From SKHV01 sp963678565 (GTDB lineage: Bacteria > Bacteroidota > Bacteroidia > Bacteroidales > Prolixibacteraceae), in contig OY782875.1 of the NCBI GenBank assembly GCA_963678565.1, positions 186,001 to 250,000 on the forward strand: a DNA stretch of 64,000 nt, read 5' to 3'. The notes beneath the pieces are model-generated. The model saw only the letters and a list, made by a program, of their open reading frames with translations, had not been told where the DNA came from and searched no databases. The position numbers were made by a program, and so were the translations under genes. Below are positions 17,861-26,879 of the stretch, one piece after another (the stretch's first letter is position 1; each line of letters begins with the position of its first letter).

Positions 17861-20632
17861 TTAATTCAAATTAATTTTTAGCCCAAGGCTAAATCCTATT
17901 CCTTTTTTATATGATCTTCTTATAATTGTTTGAGGAGTTTCTTTGGGGCGCATCACTTCTTGTGTTTGTTTTATTTCAGGATTCAATAAATTTTTACCCG
18001 TGATTTTTAAAGCAACACGTTTCGATATTTTCTTGGAAATTACCATATCGATTGTGGCAAAACCTTTTTCAATAATCTCGTTATTGAAGTAAGTGTCGCG
18101 ATAAGCTTGACTTTCGGCTGCTCCTAATGCATAAATTTTATCGGAAGAATAATTTCCTGAAATGGTAGCTGCAAGTTCATTTTCGGTATTTGTTGAATAA
18201 ATTAAAGATCCATTGGCAATAAATCCGGCAGCACCTTGCAAATCAATTTCGCTTTTGCCATTGTATTGGAATTGCTCATTCAAATCCTGATTGAACCACA
18301 TTTTGGTTGCATTCACACTTAAGTTTAAATCGGGATGACCAGTGCCTGTCATTTTAATTATTTCCCATTTTGTTTCGAATTCTAAACCGTAAACATTGGC
18401 TTGATCTCCGGTATTGTAATATTTAAAGTTACCCGAAGACCCGGTTGTCATCCCCAAGTTAATTGGGTCGTTAATCATCTTATAGAACCCGGTAATTGAG
18501 ACTAATTCCTTCGCTGATGGGAAGAATTCGTATTTTAAATCGAAGTTGTAATTGCTTGATTTAATTAATTCGGGATTTCCAACAAACACATCGCCAATTG
18601 CATTTACATATTCAAAAGGAGCTAACTCTTTAAACTCAGGAAGTGTCATGGTTTTGCTTCCTGCCAAACGCACGGAGTTTTTATCGTTCAAGCTATATTT
18701 CAAACTTAACGATGGAAGAAATTCATTGTAGGGTTGAATATTGTAAGGCTCTTCTTCTAAGCTACTTTTACGCGATCTTCCGGTTGTTAAATTGAAATAG
18801 TTCGCAACATCCCAAGATACATTCAACTCGTCGCGTTCAAAACGTAAACCAACATTTCCAGACAATGCATTTTGTTGAAAACTAACATTTAAGAACCCGG
18901 CATAAGCTAAAAGTGAACCATCATATAAATCGGGCTTTTGATCGATAAAATCTAAATCAAAATCTTCGGGATTGGCCAACACTTCATCGAGGTTATCAAT
19001 GGAAGTTCCTCGCACTTTTTTGTCGGCTTTTAGGGCTAATTTTTCGGAGTAAAAATCGCGGGTTTTGTAGCGGGCATTTGCTCCAATGGTAGCTTTTAAC
19101 TTTTGCTTTTCGGTATCGGCAAATTTCAACTCCTCTTTAATAAAACCATTAAACTCTTTATCGCTAATTAGCTGCGCCGATTTAGATTCTTCATAATACG
19201 TATCGCTCACAAAGAAAACCTCGTCTTCTTCGAGCACAACCACACGATTACGAATTCGGTTAGGTTCATCGGCATTTACCATATTGTACCCCAAGGCCCA
19301 ACTCAATTTATTATTATCGCTGAATTTTATATCGCCCAACAACTGATTGATAAAAAGTTGGGTTTGTTTAATGTTTTGATCGCGTACGAAAGTTTCGGTT
19401 TCCTGAGGGATTTGGTCGTAATAAAAACCTTCGCCATTTCTTCCACCTTCAGCCAACTCATCTTTCACCTTGTTTACAAATAAGGCGTAATAGTTAATAT
19501 TGATGTTCTTGCTTAGCTCATAACCCAAGTTTAAAAGCGCGGTTGTGTTAATAGTTGAAGTAAATTGTTCCCAGTCGGTGTACTCTTTATCTTTTACATA
19601 AGTTCGATATTTTCGGTATTCGCCAATTCGATAATCGTAATTGTTATCGTGCGAAACTGTTCCAAAGACAGTAAAATCGCGATAAAACAATTTTGTTCTG
19701 GTTCCTCCGGCAAACGAAAATGAACGATCGATTGCCGGACCATAATCAACAGTGTTCCAACTTTGCTTGTAAAGAGATTCTTCTAACGTTCTTTTGCTGT
19801 TGTAAAAACCAAAAGATAAATCGTTGATGTTCTGTGTTGCTTTGCAATTTCCAAAAACGCCATTGCTCAAAATATTAGTAGAACTACCCGCTTTTAAGCC
19901 AATTTCTATTTGATCGCTAAAACTTTTTGAATTGATATTTACCGAACCCGAAGACTGGTCGCCATAGGTAGCAACATCGAAAGTTTTGTTGATGTTAATG
20001 TTTTTAATTACATCGGTAGAAAACAAGTTTAGATTGATATTCTTCTTATCGACATCATCCGATGGAATGGGCAAACCATTCATGGTGGTAGTTAAATATC
20101 GATCTCCTAAACCACGGATATAGACGTCGCCACTCCCTTCATTTTTGGTAACACCTGCTATCTTTGTGGTAGCAGCAGCGGCATCGGAAATACCCAAACT
20201 TGACATTCGTCTGGCTCCAATACTTTCCTTGATGCCTTCTGCTTCTTTCTGATCCATTAACAAAAGAGCTTCTGTTTCGCGATTTACTTTAGCAACCACC
20301 CGAACTTCATCAACTTGAACCACTGCTTCGCCTAGAATGAAATTAATAGTCAATTCCTGATTAGCTGACAAAGTGATTTCTTGAATTTCTGTCTCATATG
20401 AAATAAATGAGCATTTTAAGTTGTGGGTTCCGACAGGAACATTGTTGATCACAAAGTTGCCATCAAAATCGGTCATATCGCCGATTGTTGTTCCTTCTAT
20501 AATTACCGAAGCTCCAATAATTGTTTCTCCTGTTTTTTCATCAGCAACATTTCCTCGCAGTGTTGCTGTTTGTGCCATTAATTGCAGGGCTGTAAAAAGT
20601 AGAAATACAATGCCCAATACAAATTTTCTCAT
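17861..20632 (-). CDS. TonB-dependent outer-membrane receptor without SusD partner
   Basis: The 923-residue protein has a signal peptide (to about 20), a carboxypeptidase-regulatory beta-sandwich (about 22-110, ATLRGNVADEKTGETIIGA), a plug with DVYIRGLGDRYLTTTMNGL near 170-190, and a C-terminal 22-strand-type barrel ending GFSLGLKINLN. It should import a ligand that needs TonB energy. Its partner is the triple beta-helix lipoprotein, not a SusD. The regulator genes lie immediately upstream. A repeated operator-like array lies in its promoter. Confidence 0.9.
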   Translation of the reverse strand: MRKFVLGIVFLLFTALQLMAQTATLRGNVADEKTGETIIGASVIIEGTTIGDMTDFDGNFVINNVPVGTHNLKCSFISYETEIQEITLSANQELTINFILGEAVVQVDEVRVVAKVNRETEALLLMDQKEAEGIKESIGARRMSSLGISDAAAATTKIAGVTKNEGSGDVYIRGLGDRYLTTTMNGLPIPSDDVDKKNINLNLFSTDVIKNININKTFDVATYGDQSSGSVNINSKSFSDQIEIGLKAGSSTNILSNGVFGNCKATQNINDLSFGFYNSKRTLEESLYKQSWNTVDYGPAIDRSFSFAGGTRTKLFYRDFTVFGTVSHDNNYDYRIGEYRKYRTYVKDKEYTDWEQFTSTINTTALLNLGYELSKNININYYALFVNKVKDELAEGGRNGEGFYYDQIPQETETFVRDQNIKQTQLFINQLLGDIKFSDNNKLSWALGYNMVNADEPNRIRNRVVVLEEDEVFFVSDTYYEESKSAQLISDKEFNGFIKEELKFADTEKQKLKATIGANARYKTRDFYSEKLALKADKKVRGTSIDNLDEVLANPEDFDLDFIDQKPDLYDGSLLAYAGFLNVSFQQNALSGNVGLRFERDELNVSWDVANYFNLTTGRSRKSSLEEEPYNIQPYNEFLPSLSLKYSLNDKNSVRLAGSKTMTLPEFKELAPFEYVNAIGDVFVGNPELIKSSNYNFDLKYEFFPSAKELVSITGFYKMINDPINLGMTTGSSGNFKYYNTGDQANVYGLEFETKWEIIKMTGTGHPDLNLSVNATKMWFNQDLNEQFQYNGKSEIDLQGAAGFIANGSLIYSTNTENELAATISGNYSSDKIYALGAAESQAYRDTYFNNEIIEKGFATIDMVISKKISKRVALKITGKNLLNPEIKQTQEVMRPKETPQTIIRRSYKKGIGFSLGLKINLN

Positions 20633-20960
20633 TGATAAAAATTATCGTTTATATTACTTTGACTCTCGCACTGCAAGTATATGGCGGATAGATAATCTGA
20701 ACGATAACTGCACTTAAACAAAACGATAACAATTTAGCCGGAACATAAATCAAACATTATCGAAAAATTACAGAACGATTACATTCTTAGCCCAATGTTA
20801 ATTGGCCTAAAACATTCATGAGGCACAAAAAACTCCTTAACTGCAATATTTCAACCACTTACATGATTGCCGTTTATAATAGATGGAAGTAATCATCTGA
20901 AAAAGGAAGTAAAAAAAGGAAATAGGTATATCGGCTTAAAATGAGGAAAATGAAAGCGAT
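20633..20960 (-). promoter_or_regulatory. Upstream region of the TonB receptor with an 11-bp periodic direct-repeat array
   Basis: On the minus strand, GTTATCG (20730-20724), GTTTAAG (20719-20713), GTTATCG (20708-20702) and GATTATC (20697-20691) follow each other every 11 bases. The array ends ten bases before TATACTTG (20681-20674), a one-mismatch version of the -7 box TAnnTTTG. The array occupies the -33 region, the usual place for a tandem-binding OmpR/PhoB-type activator. Further CGATTAC and TTATCG pieces lie at 20757-20782. The rest of this 328-base gap shows no gene. Confidence 0.5.
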
Positions 20961-22733
20961 TTAAGAATTTTTATTAAATTTTGACAATGAAAATAAAAAC
21001 TCAACGCCGCCCTCTTTTCTGTTTTGTACAGAAACTTCGCCTTTATGAAGTTGTATGGCATTTTTAACAATCGAAAGACCTAAACCTGAACCTCCTTTAC
21101 TTCGCGATCGACTTTCTTCAACTCTGTAAAAACGTTCAAAAATTCGGGTTAGATGTTTCTCAGGAATTCCTCTTCCGGTATCAACATAAGAGAAATAATA
21201 GTGCTTTTGATCTTCATGGTAATTCCGAATCACAATTTCAATATTGTCACCTGCATATTTAATACTGTTTTCAATTAGATTTTGAAAAATAGAAATCAGT
21301 AAAGAATAATTCCCTTCAACATAAAGATCTTGATTGATGTCTATTGTATAATTTATGTAGTGATCATTTAAGTTCATTTTCATATTTTCAAGCACTTCAT
21401 CAACCAGCGGTCTGAGCTGAATTTTTCTAATTTCGAATAAGTCACCTGCGTCTTCAATATTATTTATAAGCGATATATCATTCAACAAATGGGTTAATCG
21501 CTCTGCCTGATCAAGTGATCTTGAGATAAAATGCTTTCTTTTATCTTCAGGAATATTTTCATTATCGATAATCGTTTCTAAGTAGCCTCGAATTGAGGTT
21601 ACAGGTGTTTTAAGTTCGTGCGCAATATTAGAAGTAAGCTGCTGTTTCAACCTTCTTCTCTTCTCTAATTTTGTAATATTTGAGATAACTACTTCAAACG
21701 ATTGGTCTTTGAAAACAACTACTTTTACCTGAAAATACTGTTCCGACTTATTGATTTTTATTGAAAACTCGGGTTGCTCCTGCATATTTTCATTGGAGTT
21801 CGTATTGCGAATATAATCTACGATTGGAAGCAATAACTTAACTTTTGATATGTTGGGAACACTTTTAAATGTTTTATTCGAAATTAAATTCAGATATTGT
21901 ATATAGTTTTTGTTGCATAAACTTAAGTCGTTTAAATTTGAATAAAAAGCGATACCCTCCTCAAGCAAATCTAAATGATCGAAAAGCTTTGTCTTTTCAA
22001 CTTCAAGATCATACTTCGTTCTATTCAGTTTATTATAGATCGAGACAATTTTTTTACTAATTACATCCAATTCTCTGTCGGGGAAGTTTGGAACATCATC
22101 AATTTCGGAGCCTTTTTCAGCGCTTACTGCTACATCCTGCAATTTGGTAACAAAGGTTCCTATTCGGCCAGTTATTTGTCGAAGTAAAAGCCACATAATA
22201 AGGAAAATTGAAAGCAAGAAGAAAATAAATAAGCGCTCAGTTTTCAAAAAGCTTTGTATTTCTAAATCGTATAAAACTGCTGTTCGAATAAAATAGTTGG
22301 GATAGGAAACACTAAAATAATAGTAACTTTTATTTGTTGTTGCAGATTTTCGGATTGAACTTCCTTTTTGCGATTTTAATGAAAGCTGCAATTCAGGTCG
22401 CATCAAATGGTTTTCCATTGCAATAACATCTTCCACCTCGCTATCGTATAAAACGATTCCCTTTAAATCGATAATAGTAATTCTTTCATTTTGCAAGGGC
22501 AATATTTCCAATAAAGTATCGAGCTCTTCAATCCGATTATCCCTTATTAAATGATTATGTTCGATATATTTATGTGCAAATGAAGTTATGTTTTCAAGGG
22601 TATTCTCAAGTTGAGATGTACGATAATCTTTCTCTCTATTATACTGAAACAAAAATATTGCAACAGCAAAAATTGAAAAAGCAGCCAAATAGGTTAGAAG
22701 TACATGAGATTTAAACGAACGTTTGCTTGCCAT
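20961..22733 (-). CDS. Sensor histidine kinase, PhoR-like architecture
   Basis: This 590-residue inner-membrane kinase has a transmembrane segment at about 10-28, a periplasmic region to about 165, a second transmembrane segment (FIFFLLSIFLIMWLLL), a HAMP-like linker and a degenerate PAS-like domain. The catalytic core follows: H-box NIAHELKTPVTS, N-box LIENSIKYAG, G1 DTGRGIP, G2 GGSGLGLSIVK. The cognate regulator lies 8 bases upstream in the same operon. The stimulus is not readable. The form resembles PhoR/PhoP-type partners in Bacteroidota. Confidence 0.9.
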   Translation of the reverse strand: MASKRSFKSHVLLTYLAAFSIFAVAIFLFQYNREKDYRTSQLENTLENITSFAHKYIEHNHLIRDNRIEELDTLLEILPLQNERITIIDLKGIVLYDSEVEDVIAMENHLMRPELQLSLKSQKGSSIRKSATTNKSYYYFSVSYPNYFIRTAVLYDLEIQSFLKTERLFIFFLLSIFLIMWLLLRQITGRIGTFVTKLQDVAVSAEKGSEIDDVPNFPDRELDVISKKIVSIYNKLNRTKYDLEVEKTKLFDHLDLLEEGIAFYSNLNDLSLCNKNYIQYLNLISNKTFKSVPNISKVKLLLPIVDYIRNTNSNENMQEQPEFSIKINKSEQYFQVKVVVFKDQSFEVVISNITKLEKRRRLKQQLTSNIAHELKTPVTSIRGYLETIIDNENIPEDKRKHFISRSLDQAERLTHLLNDISLINNIEDAGDLFEIRKIQLRPLVDEVLENMKMNLNDHYINYTIDINQDLYVEGNYSLLISIFQNLIENSIKYAGDNIEIVIRNYHEDQKHYYFSYVDTGRGIPEKHLTRIFERFYRVEESRSRSKGGSGLGLSIVKNAIQLHKGEVSVQNRKEGGVEFLFSLSKFNKNS

Positions 22734-22741
22734 TGAAATAA

Positions 22742-23416
22742 TTATTTATTCTCAAAAATATAACCGTAACCGGTTCTTCCTTTGATCCATTTCCCATATT
22801 GACCAATTTTTTTTCTCAATCGCGCAATGTTCACATCCACATTTCGTTCGGTAACTGCATCGTCGCTCCATACTTTCTTTATAATTTCATCGCGCCCAAT
22901 AAACTTGCCTTTATTTTTTATCAAAACCGAAAGTATGTCAAACTCCTTTCGGGTAATTTCAATGAGAGTATCGTCAATCTTTAGAATTTTTTTCTTAATA
23001 TCAAACTCAAAATTGTTGAATTTGAAAATCTCTTCTTCAGTTAATGAATGTCGTTTAATAATTGCCTTTACACGGGCAATAACTTCTCGAATAGAGTATG
23101 GTTTCTCAATGTAATCGTCGGCACCAACATTAAAACCTGTTAACAAATTTTTCTCGCCAACTTTTGCCGTTAAAAAAATTATAGGAGTGTTGATTTGCAT
23201 TTTTTCTCGAACGTATTTTGCCAACTCAAAACCCGACATTCCGTCCATCATCACATCCAATATAAAAAGTTGATATTCTTTTAAATTATAGGTTAATGCT
23301 TCCTCTCCTGAATTAGCGGTACTGACACTAAAACCGACACTCTCTAAATTGAATTCCATAATTTCGCACAGGTCTAATTCATCGTCAACAACCAATATTT
23401 TTTCAGCATTACTCAT
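22742..23416 (-). CDS. OmpR/PhoB-family response regulator
   Basis: This 224-residue regulator has a receiver domain (acidic pocket VVDDE, phospho-acceptor in FILDVMMDG near 54, lysine in IEKPYS near 105) and a C-terminal winged helix (ERNVDVNIARLRKKIG and GRTGYGYIF). It is the first gene of the regulator-kinase operon. Winged-helix regulators of this family bind tandem 11-bp direct repeats. An array of that form lies before the TonB-receptor gene two genes downstream. Confidence 0.92.
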   Translation of the reverse strand: MSNAEKILVVDDELDLCEIMEFNLESVGFSVSTANSGEEALTYNLKEYQLFILDVMMDGMSGFELAKYVREKMQINTPIIFLTAKVGEKNLLTGFNVGADDYIEKPYSIREVIARVKAIIKRHSLTEEEIFKFNNFEFDIKKKILKIDDTLIEITRKEFDILSVLIKNKGKFIGRDEIIKKVWSDDAVTERNVDVNIARLRKKIGQYGKWIKGRTGYGYIFENK

Positions 23417-23657
23417 AAACAGCTTTGTTTACTCAACTTAATTTTTGTTTTACAATTTACTATCCCAATATTATATAAGGTAAATTTAGAAATATTAAAT
23501 AAATTCAATCGTTTAAAGTCTATTTTATAAGTCAAGAGTAAATTAACTTATGCTAATATAAATTGTCCACCATCAGAATATCAATTTAGAGCCAAACTGA
23601 CAAATAATTAAATGATTTTAAATAATATTACATATAAGCTAAATACATATTTACAAC

Positions 23658-24299
23658 ATGAATAATTCGCTAAAAGTAAAAACCAAAAGAGATGAGATTT
23701 TTAACAGTGTAACCCATGGAGTTGGTATTGCAATTGCAATTGCCATCACAGTTTTACTTGTTGTTCGTGCTGCAATTCAAGGAAATATATGGCACATAGT
23801 TTCTTTTTCGATTTTTGGAATTGGATCAATTATCGTTTATACTTCATCTACCATATTTCATGCAATTTATACCCCTCGTTTAAAGCACAAATGGAATAAA
23901 TTAGACCATTCTGCCATTTACATTCTAATTGCAGCAACCTACACGCCGATCACTCTGGTTACATTAAAAGGAGGAATTGGATGGGTAATTTTTGGAATCG
24001 TTTGGGTGATGGCCATCGCCGGAGTAATTTTTAAGCTATTTTTTTACACTGCCAAATTAAGAAAGCTCTCAACCGTTCTTTACTTGATTATGGGTTGGGT
24101 TATCATTGCAGCCATTGTTCCGGTAATAAAAAATACTCCAGCACCAACCCTATGGTTTCTGCTTGCGGGTTGCTTAAGTTACAGTATGGGCCCAGTTTTT
24201 TACTTATGGCGTTCAAAACCGTATATGCATGGCATCTTCCATTTGTTTGTTTTAGGAGGAACCATATGTCATTTCTTCGGATTTTGGAACTTAGTTTAA
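23658..24299 (+). CDS. Hemolysin III / PAQR-like membrane protein
   Basis: The 213-residue chain has seven hydrophobic helices and the family histidines and serine at the expected places (TSSTIFHAIY near 60, HSAIYILIAATYTP near 85, GIFHLFVLGGTICHFF at the end). Members (YqfA/YplQ-like, related to adiponectin receptors) are inner-membrane proteins with a probable metal-dependent hydrolase fold. Despite the name, toxicity is not implied. It diverges from the regulator operon, and its stop overlaps the convergent lipoprotein gene by four bases. Confidence 0.88.
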   Translation: MNNSLKVKTKRDEIFNSVTHGVGIAIAIAITVLLVVRAAIQGNIWHIVSFSIFGIGSIIVYTSSTIFHAIYTPRLKHKWNKLDHSAIYILIAATYTPITLVTLKGGIGWVIFGIVWVMAIAGVIFKLFFYTAKLRKLSTVLYLIMGWVIIAAIVPVIKNTPAPTLWFLLAGCLSYSMGPVFYLWRSKPYMHGIFHLFVLGGTICHFFGFWNLV

Positions 24300-25657
24300 T
24301 AGATAAACCCAGCCTGAAAGCTTAATGTCCATTCGCCAACCCAATTATAGCTGCCAAAAGCACCATTGTAATTGGCTTTATAAAAAAAACTATCGTCGGG
24401 GTATTCTCCAACTTTATTGGTTAGATATTCACTATCTGAAATTAATTTATATCCTGTTCCGTCGGTTTTAAATTCGGGATCGCAAATTGTATTTGCTGCT
24501 CTATAAAAGTATGAGTTCAATACTTGTTGCTCTGTAGTAATTTCTTCATCATTTAAAGGATTCACAGCAATCAATCCCATTTCTTCGTTGGCATTCACAT
24601 TAAAAAAAATGTTATTGTAGATTTTCAGGTTTGAATTCTCAAATTGAGTATAGCTATTATTTCGAGCAGAACTGTATTCGATTGAAATTCCTTTATCTTG
24701 ATTGATAAATACTGAATTACAAATAGTTCCGCCAGCATTATCGTCGAAGGAAATTAACTTATTCGAAATTTCACTTCCTCGACCTACTGCTGTGATGTTG
24801 TAAATAACAGGAAGCGAATAAGGTAATGCAGTTTTAATTTCCTCGCCTCCATCTATTTCTATGATCTTATCGCCAACTTCCATATTTTGAAGTAAGCACC
24901 AATACTGACCATTCCCCTGATAACCTAAATCAATATCGATGGCATCATCGGAGCAATTGGTAACTACAATATTCTTAAGATTTACAGTTCCTCCAAAAAT
25001 TTCAATTCCATCATCGGCATTGGCAATTACTTCAACATTTTCTATTATTGTTTTGGAACCAACTCCAGCTAAAGTAAGCCCATTAATCTCGTTATCATGT
25101 CCAATATCCGTTCCACCATGTCGAATAGAAACATATGAAAGTATCCCTGAATTTGATTCCACATTATTTCCGCCATAAATACCACGAGGTTCGGTTGATT
25201 CAATTCCTTCAACATGCGCTTCACCTGAAATAGTATTAATTGGAGCGGATCCCAAAAGAATTACGCCTCCCCAAAGACCTCTTTCGTTTGCCTCAACCGA
25301 TCCTTCAAGATCGTCTCCCTCACATGTAAAAATAATTGGATCAACCGCTGTTCCCTCAGCAATAATTTTTCCCCCACGAGCTACAATTAACGCTGTGGCA
25401 GCAGTTCCTTGTCCTCGTCGAGCTTTAATAACAGTTCCGGCTTCGATGGTTAAAACTTGTCCATCATTTACGAAAACTAATCCTTCGAGGGTGTATTCTT
25501 TATCTTTTGTCCAAGTTACGGTACCTAAACCTAAACCATTATCGCTTATAACAATATCTGTTTCTTCAAGCACATAATCGCTTTCTCTGCAATTGCTCAT
25601 CAATAGAATTAGAACAATACTGATGAAGGTAAAAAGTAACAATTTATTTTTCATCAT
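24296..25657 (-). CDS. Lipoprotein with a single beta-helix module, related to the triple-module protein
   Basis: The 453-residue protein has a lipobox (LLMSNC, cysteine 23). It carries the same motif order as the 969-residue lipoprotein: LTIEAGTVI, GGNNVESNSGILSYVSIR, NADDGIEIFGG and SDDAIDIDLGYQG. The C-terminal third is different. It directly abuts the upstream porin gene (no gap), so the two are one operon. This repeats the lipoprotein-plus-barrel pairing seen at 14.9-20.6 kb. Function unknown; surface binding or scaffold role is inferred. Confidence 0.75.
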   Translation of the reverse strand: MMKNKLLLFTFISIVLILLMSNCRESDYVLEETDIVISDNGLGLGTVTWTKDKEYTLEGLVFVNDGQVLTIEAGTVIKARRGQGTAATALIVARGGKIIAEGTAVDPIIFTCEGDDLEGSVEANERGLWGGVILLGSAPINTISGEAHVEGIESTEPRGIYGGNNVESNSGILSYVSIRHGGTDIGHDNEINGLTLAGVGSKTIIENVEVIANADDGIEIFGGTVNLKNIVVTNCSDDAIDIDLGYQGNGQYWCLLQNMEVGDKIIEIDGGEEIKTALPYSLPVIYNITAVGRGSEISNKLISFDDNAGGTICNSVFINQDKGISIEYSSARNNSYTQFENSNLKIYNNIFFNVNANEEMGLIAVNPLNDEEITTEQQVLNSYFYRAANTICDPEFKTDGTGYKLISDSEYLTNKVGEYPDDSFFYKANYNGAFGSYNWVGEWTLSFQAGFIY

Positions 25658-26650
25658 TTAAAGTTTAAATTCTATATTACAATATATGTAAGCATCGTTC
25701 GCAATATTGGCTGCTTTCGAATACCAATCTTGATAATTAAGTGAAATTCTCAGATTTTTATGGAATTGCTTTTCGACTCCTGCAATTATTGAAGTTCCAT
25801 CTCTAGACAGATTCCAAGGAGTGTCGGTTCCTTCTAGAATATTCGATTCCAGTATATCATAGCGCCCAAAAATTTTCCAAGTATCTTTTAATCTATAAGT
25901 TGAATAAAATGAATATCCAAACTGATTCTGGCCTAAGTTATATCGATTATTCGCTAAGTGGTTGTATTCGGCCCCAATCGACAATTTTGAAAAACGGTAT
26001 CCTACAAAACCGGCATAAACCATTTTATTTTCACCTGCAGATGGTCCATAATTCATAAATGCTCGTAAAATAAGCGATTCAACTAGTTCAACAGTAGTAC
26101 CAAAAGTATATTCAAATTTACTATCGGTTTGAAGCTGGCTATAACCTTCGCCATTGACAATCGCAGCGTCGATCGAAATATTATCGTTCAGTTCATAAGC
26201 TAAAATAGCGCCCAAGTCAGCACTTCTACCAAATTTATATTTATCAGAAAATGATTTGCTTATGTAGCGATATCCCCAAAATTTTTCCTGTACTTTAAAA
26301 TGGTTCATTCCAACTATACCCATGCTAACCGAAAAATTGTTTTTTGAATATTTTACGTACGCATTTTTAAAATAGGCATATCGCTTTACCATGGCATACA
26401 CCGATTCATCATTCGGGCTACCAATATCCATGAGAATAACTGCAGAAAAATCGGGACTCATTTTGTAATTATATCCAATATAAGCTCTATCAATTTCGAA
26501 AACTGAATTGTTATCGGAAGAAGTTAGTCCACTATGAAAATTGTTGTAAATTCTAAGAATTGGTTTCCCCTCAGGGGTAAAATCGTCTTGTGCATATAAT
26601 GAATTAACACCAATAAGGAGTATAATGGATAATAAAATTGGTCTGATCAT
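25658..26650 (-). CDS. Outer-membrane porin-like protein (phosphate-selective porin O/P type)
   Basis: ATG at 26650 is chosen because it gives a clean signal peptide (MIRPILLSIILLIGVNSLYAQ); the frame is open 39 codons further upstream but that stretch does not look coding. The 330-residue product has alternating amphipathic strands, FEIDRAYIGYNYKMSPDFSA near the start and a strand-like C-terminus YIYCNIEFKL. This fits a 16-strand porin of the OprO/OprP-like family in Bacteroidota. Specificity for phosphate is not shown by the sequence. Confidence 0.7.
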   Translation of the reverse strand: MIRPILLSIILLIGVNSLYAQDDFTPEGKPILRIYNNFHSGLTSSDNNSVFEIDRAYIGYNYKMSPDFSAVILMDIGSPNDESVYAMVKRYAYFKNAYVKYSKNNFSVSMGIVGMNHFKVQEKFWGYRYISKSFSDKYKFGRSADLGAILAYELNDNISIDAAIVNGEGYSQLQTDSKFEYTFGTTVELVESLILRAFMNYGPSAGENKMVYAGFVGYRFSKLSIGAEYNHLANNRYNLGQNQFGYSFYSTYRLKDTWKIFGRYDILESNILEGTDTPWNLSRDGTSIIAGVEKQFHKNLRISLNYQDWYSKAANIANDAYIYCNIEFKL

Positions 26651-26842
26651 TTGGTTTGTATTAAACTTAGGCTTTTCAGAATTACCTGATTGTTTGATTA
26701 TAAATTCAATGCGAATATATAAACTTAAGTTAATAACGCATAAATACGTCACAAAAAACCTGATCAATTATAGCGAAATAGTACTAAATTCAAAAAACAT
26801 TCTTGGCAATTAGTATAAAATTCGAAAATTTAATTGGAGAAT

Positions 26843-26871
26843 AAAAAAGCAGCTCGTTAAAGCTGCTTTTC
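26843..26871. terminator. Bidirectional terminator
   Basis: AAAAGCAGCT and AGCTGCTTTT form a 10-bp stem with T-runs on both strands, directly after the mrp stop codon on the minus strand. Confidence 0.8.
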
Positions 26872-26879
26872 TTATTTTT

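Noticed and set aside
20961..26767. E. coli-type Pho boxes before the porin and regulator genes
   Set aside because: CTGTCAT repeats with 11-base steps were not found there; only the TonB-receptor promoter shows an 11-bp array, with different letters.
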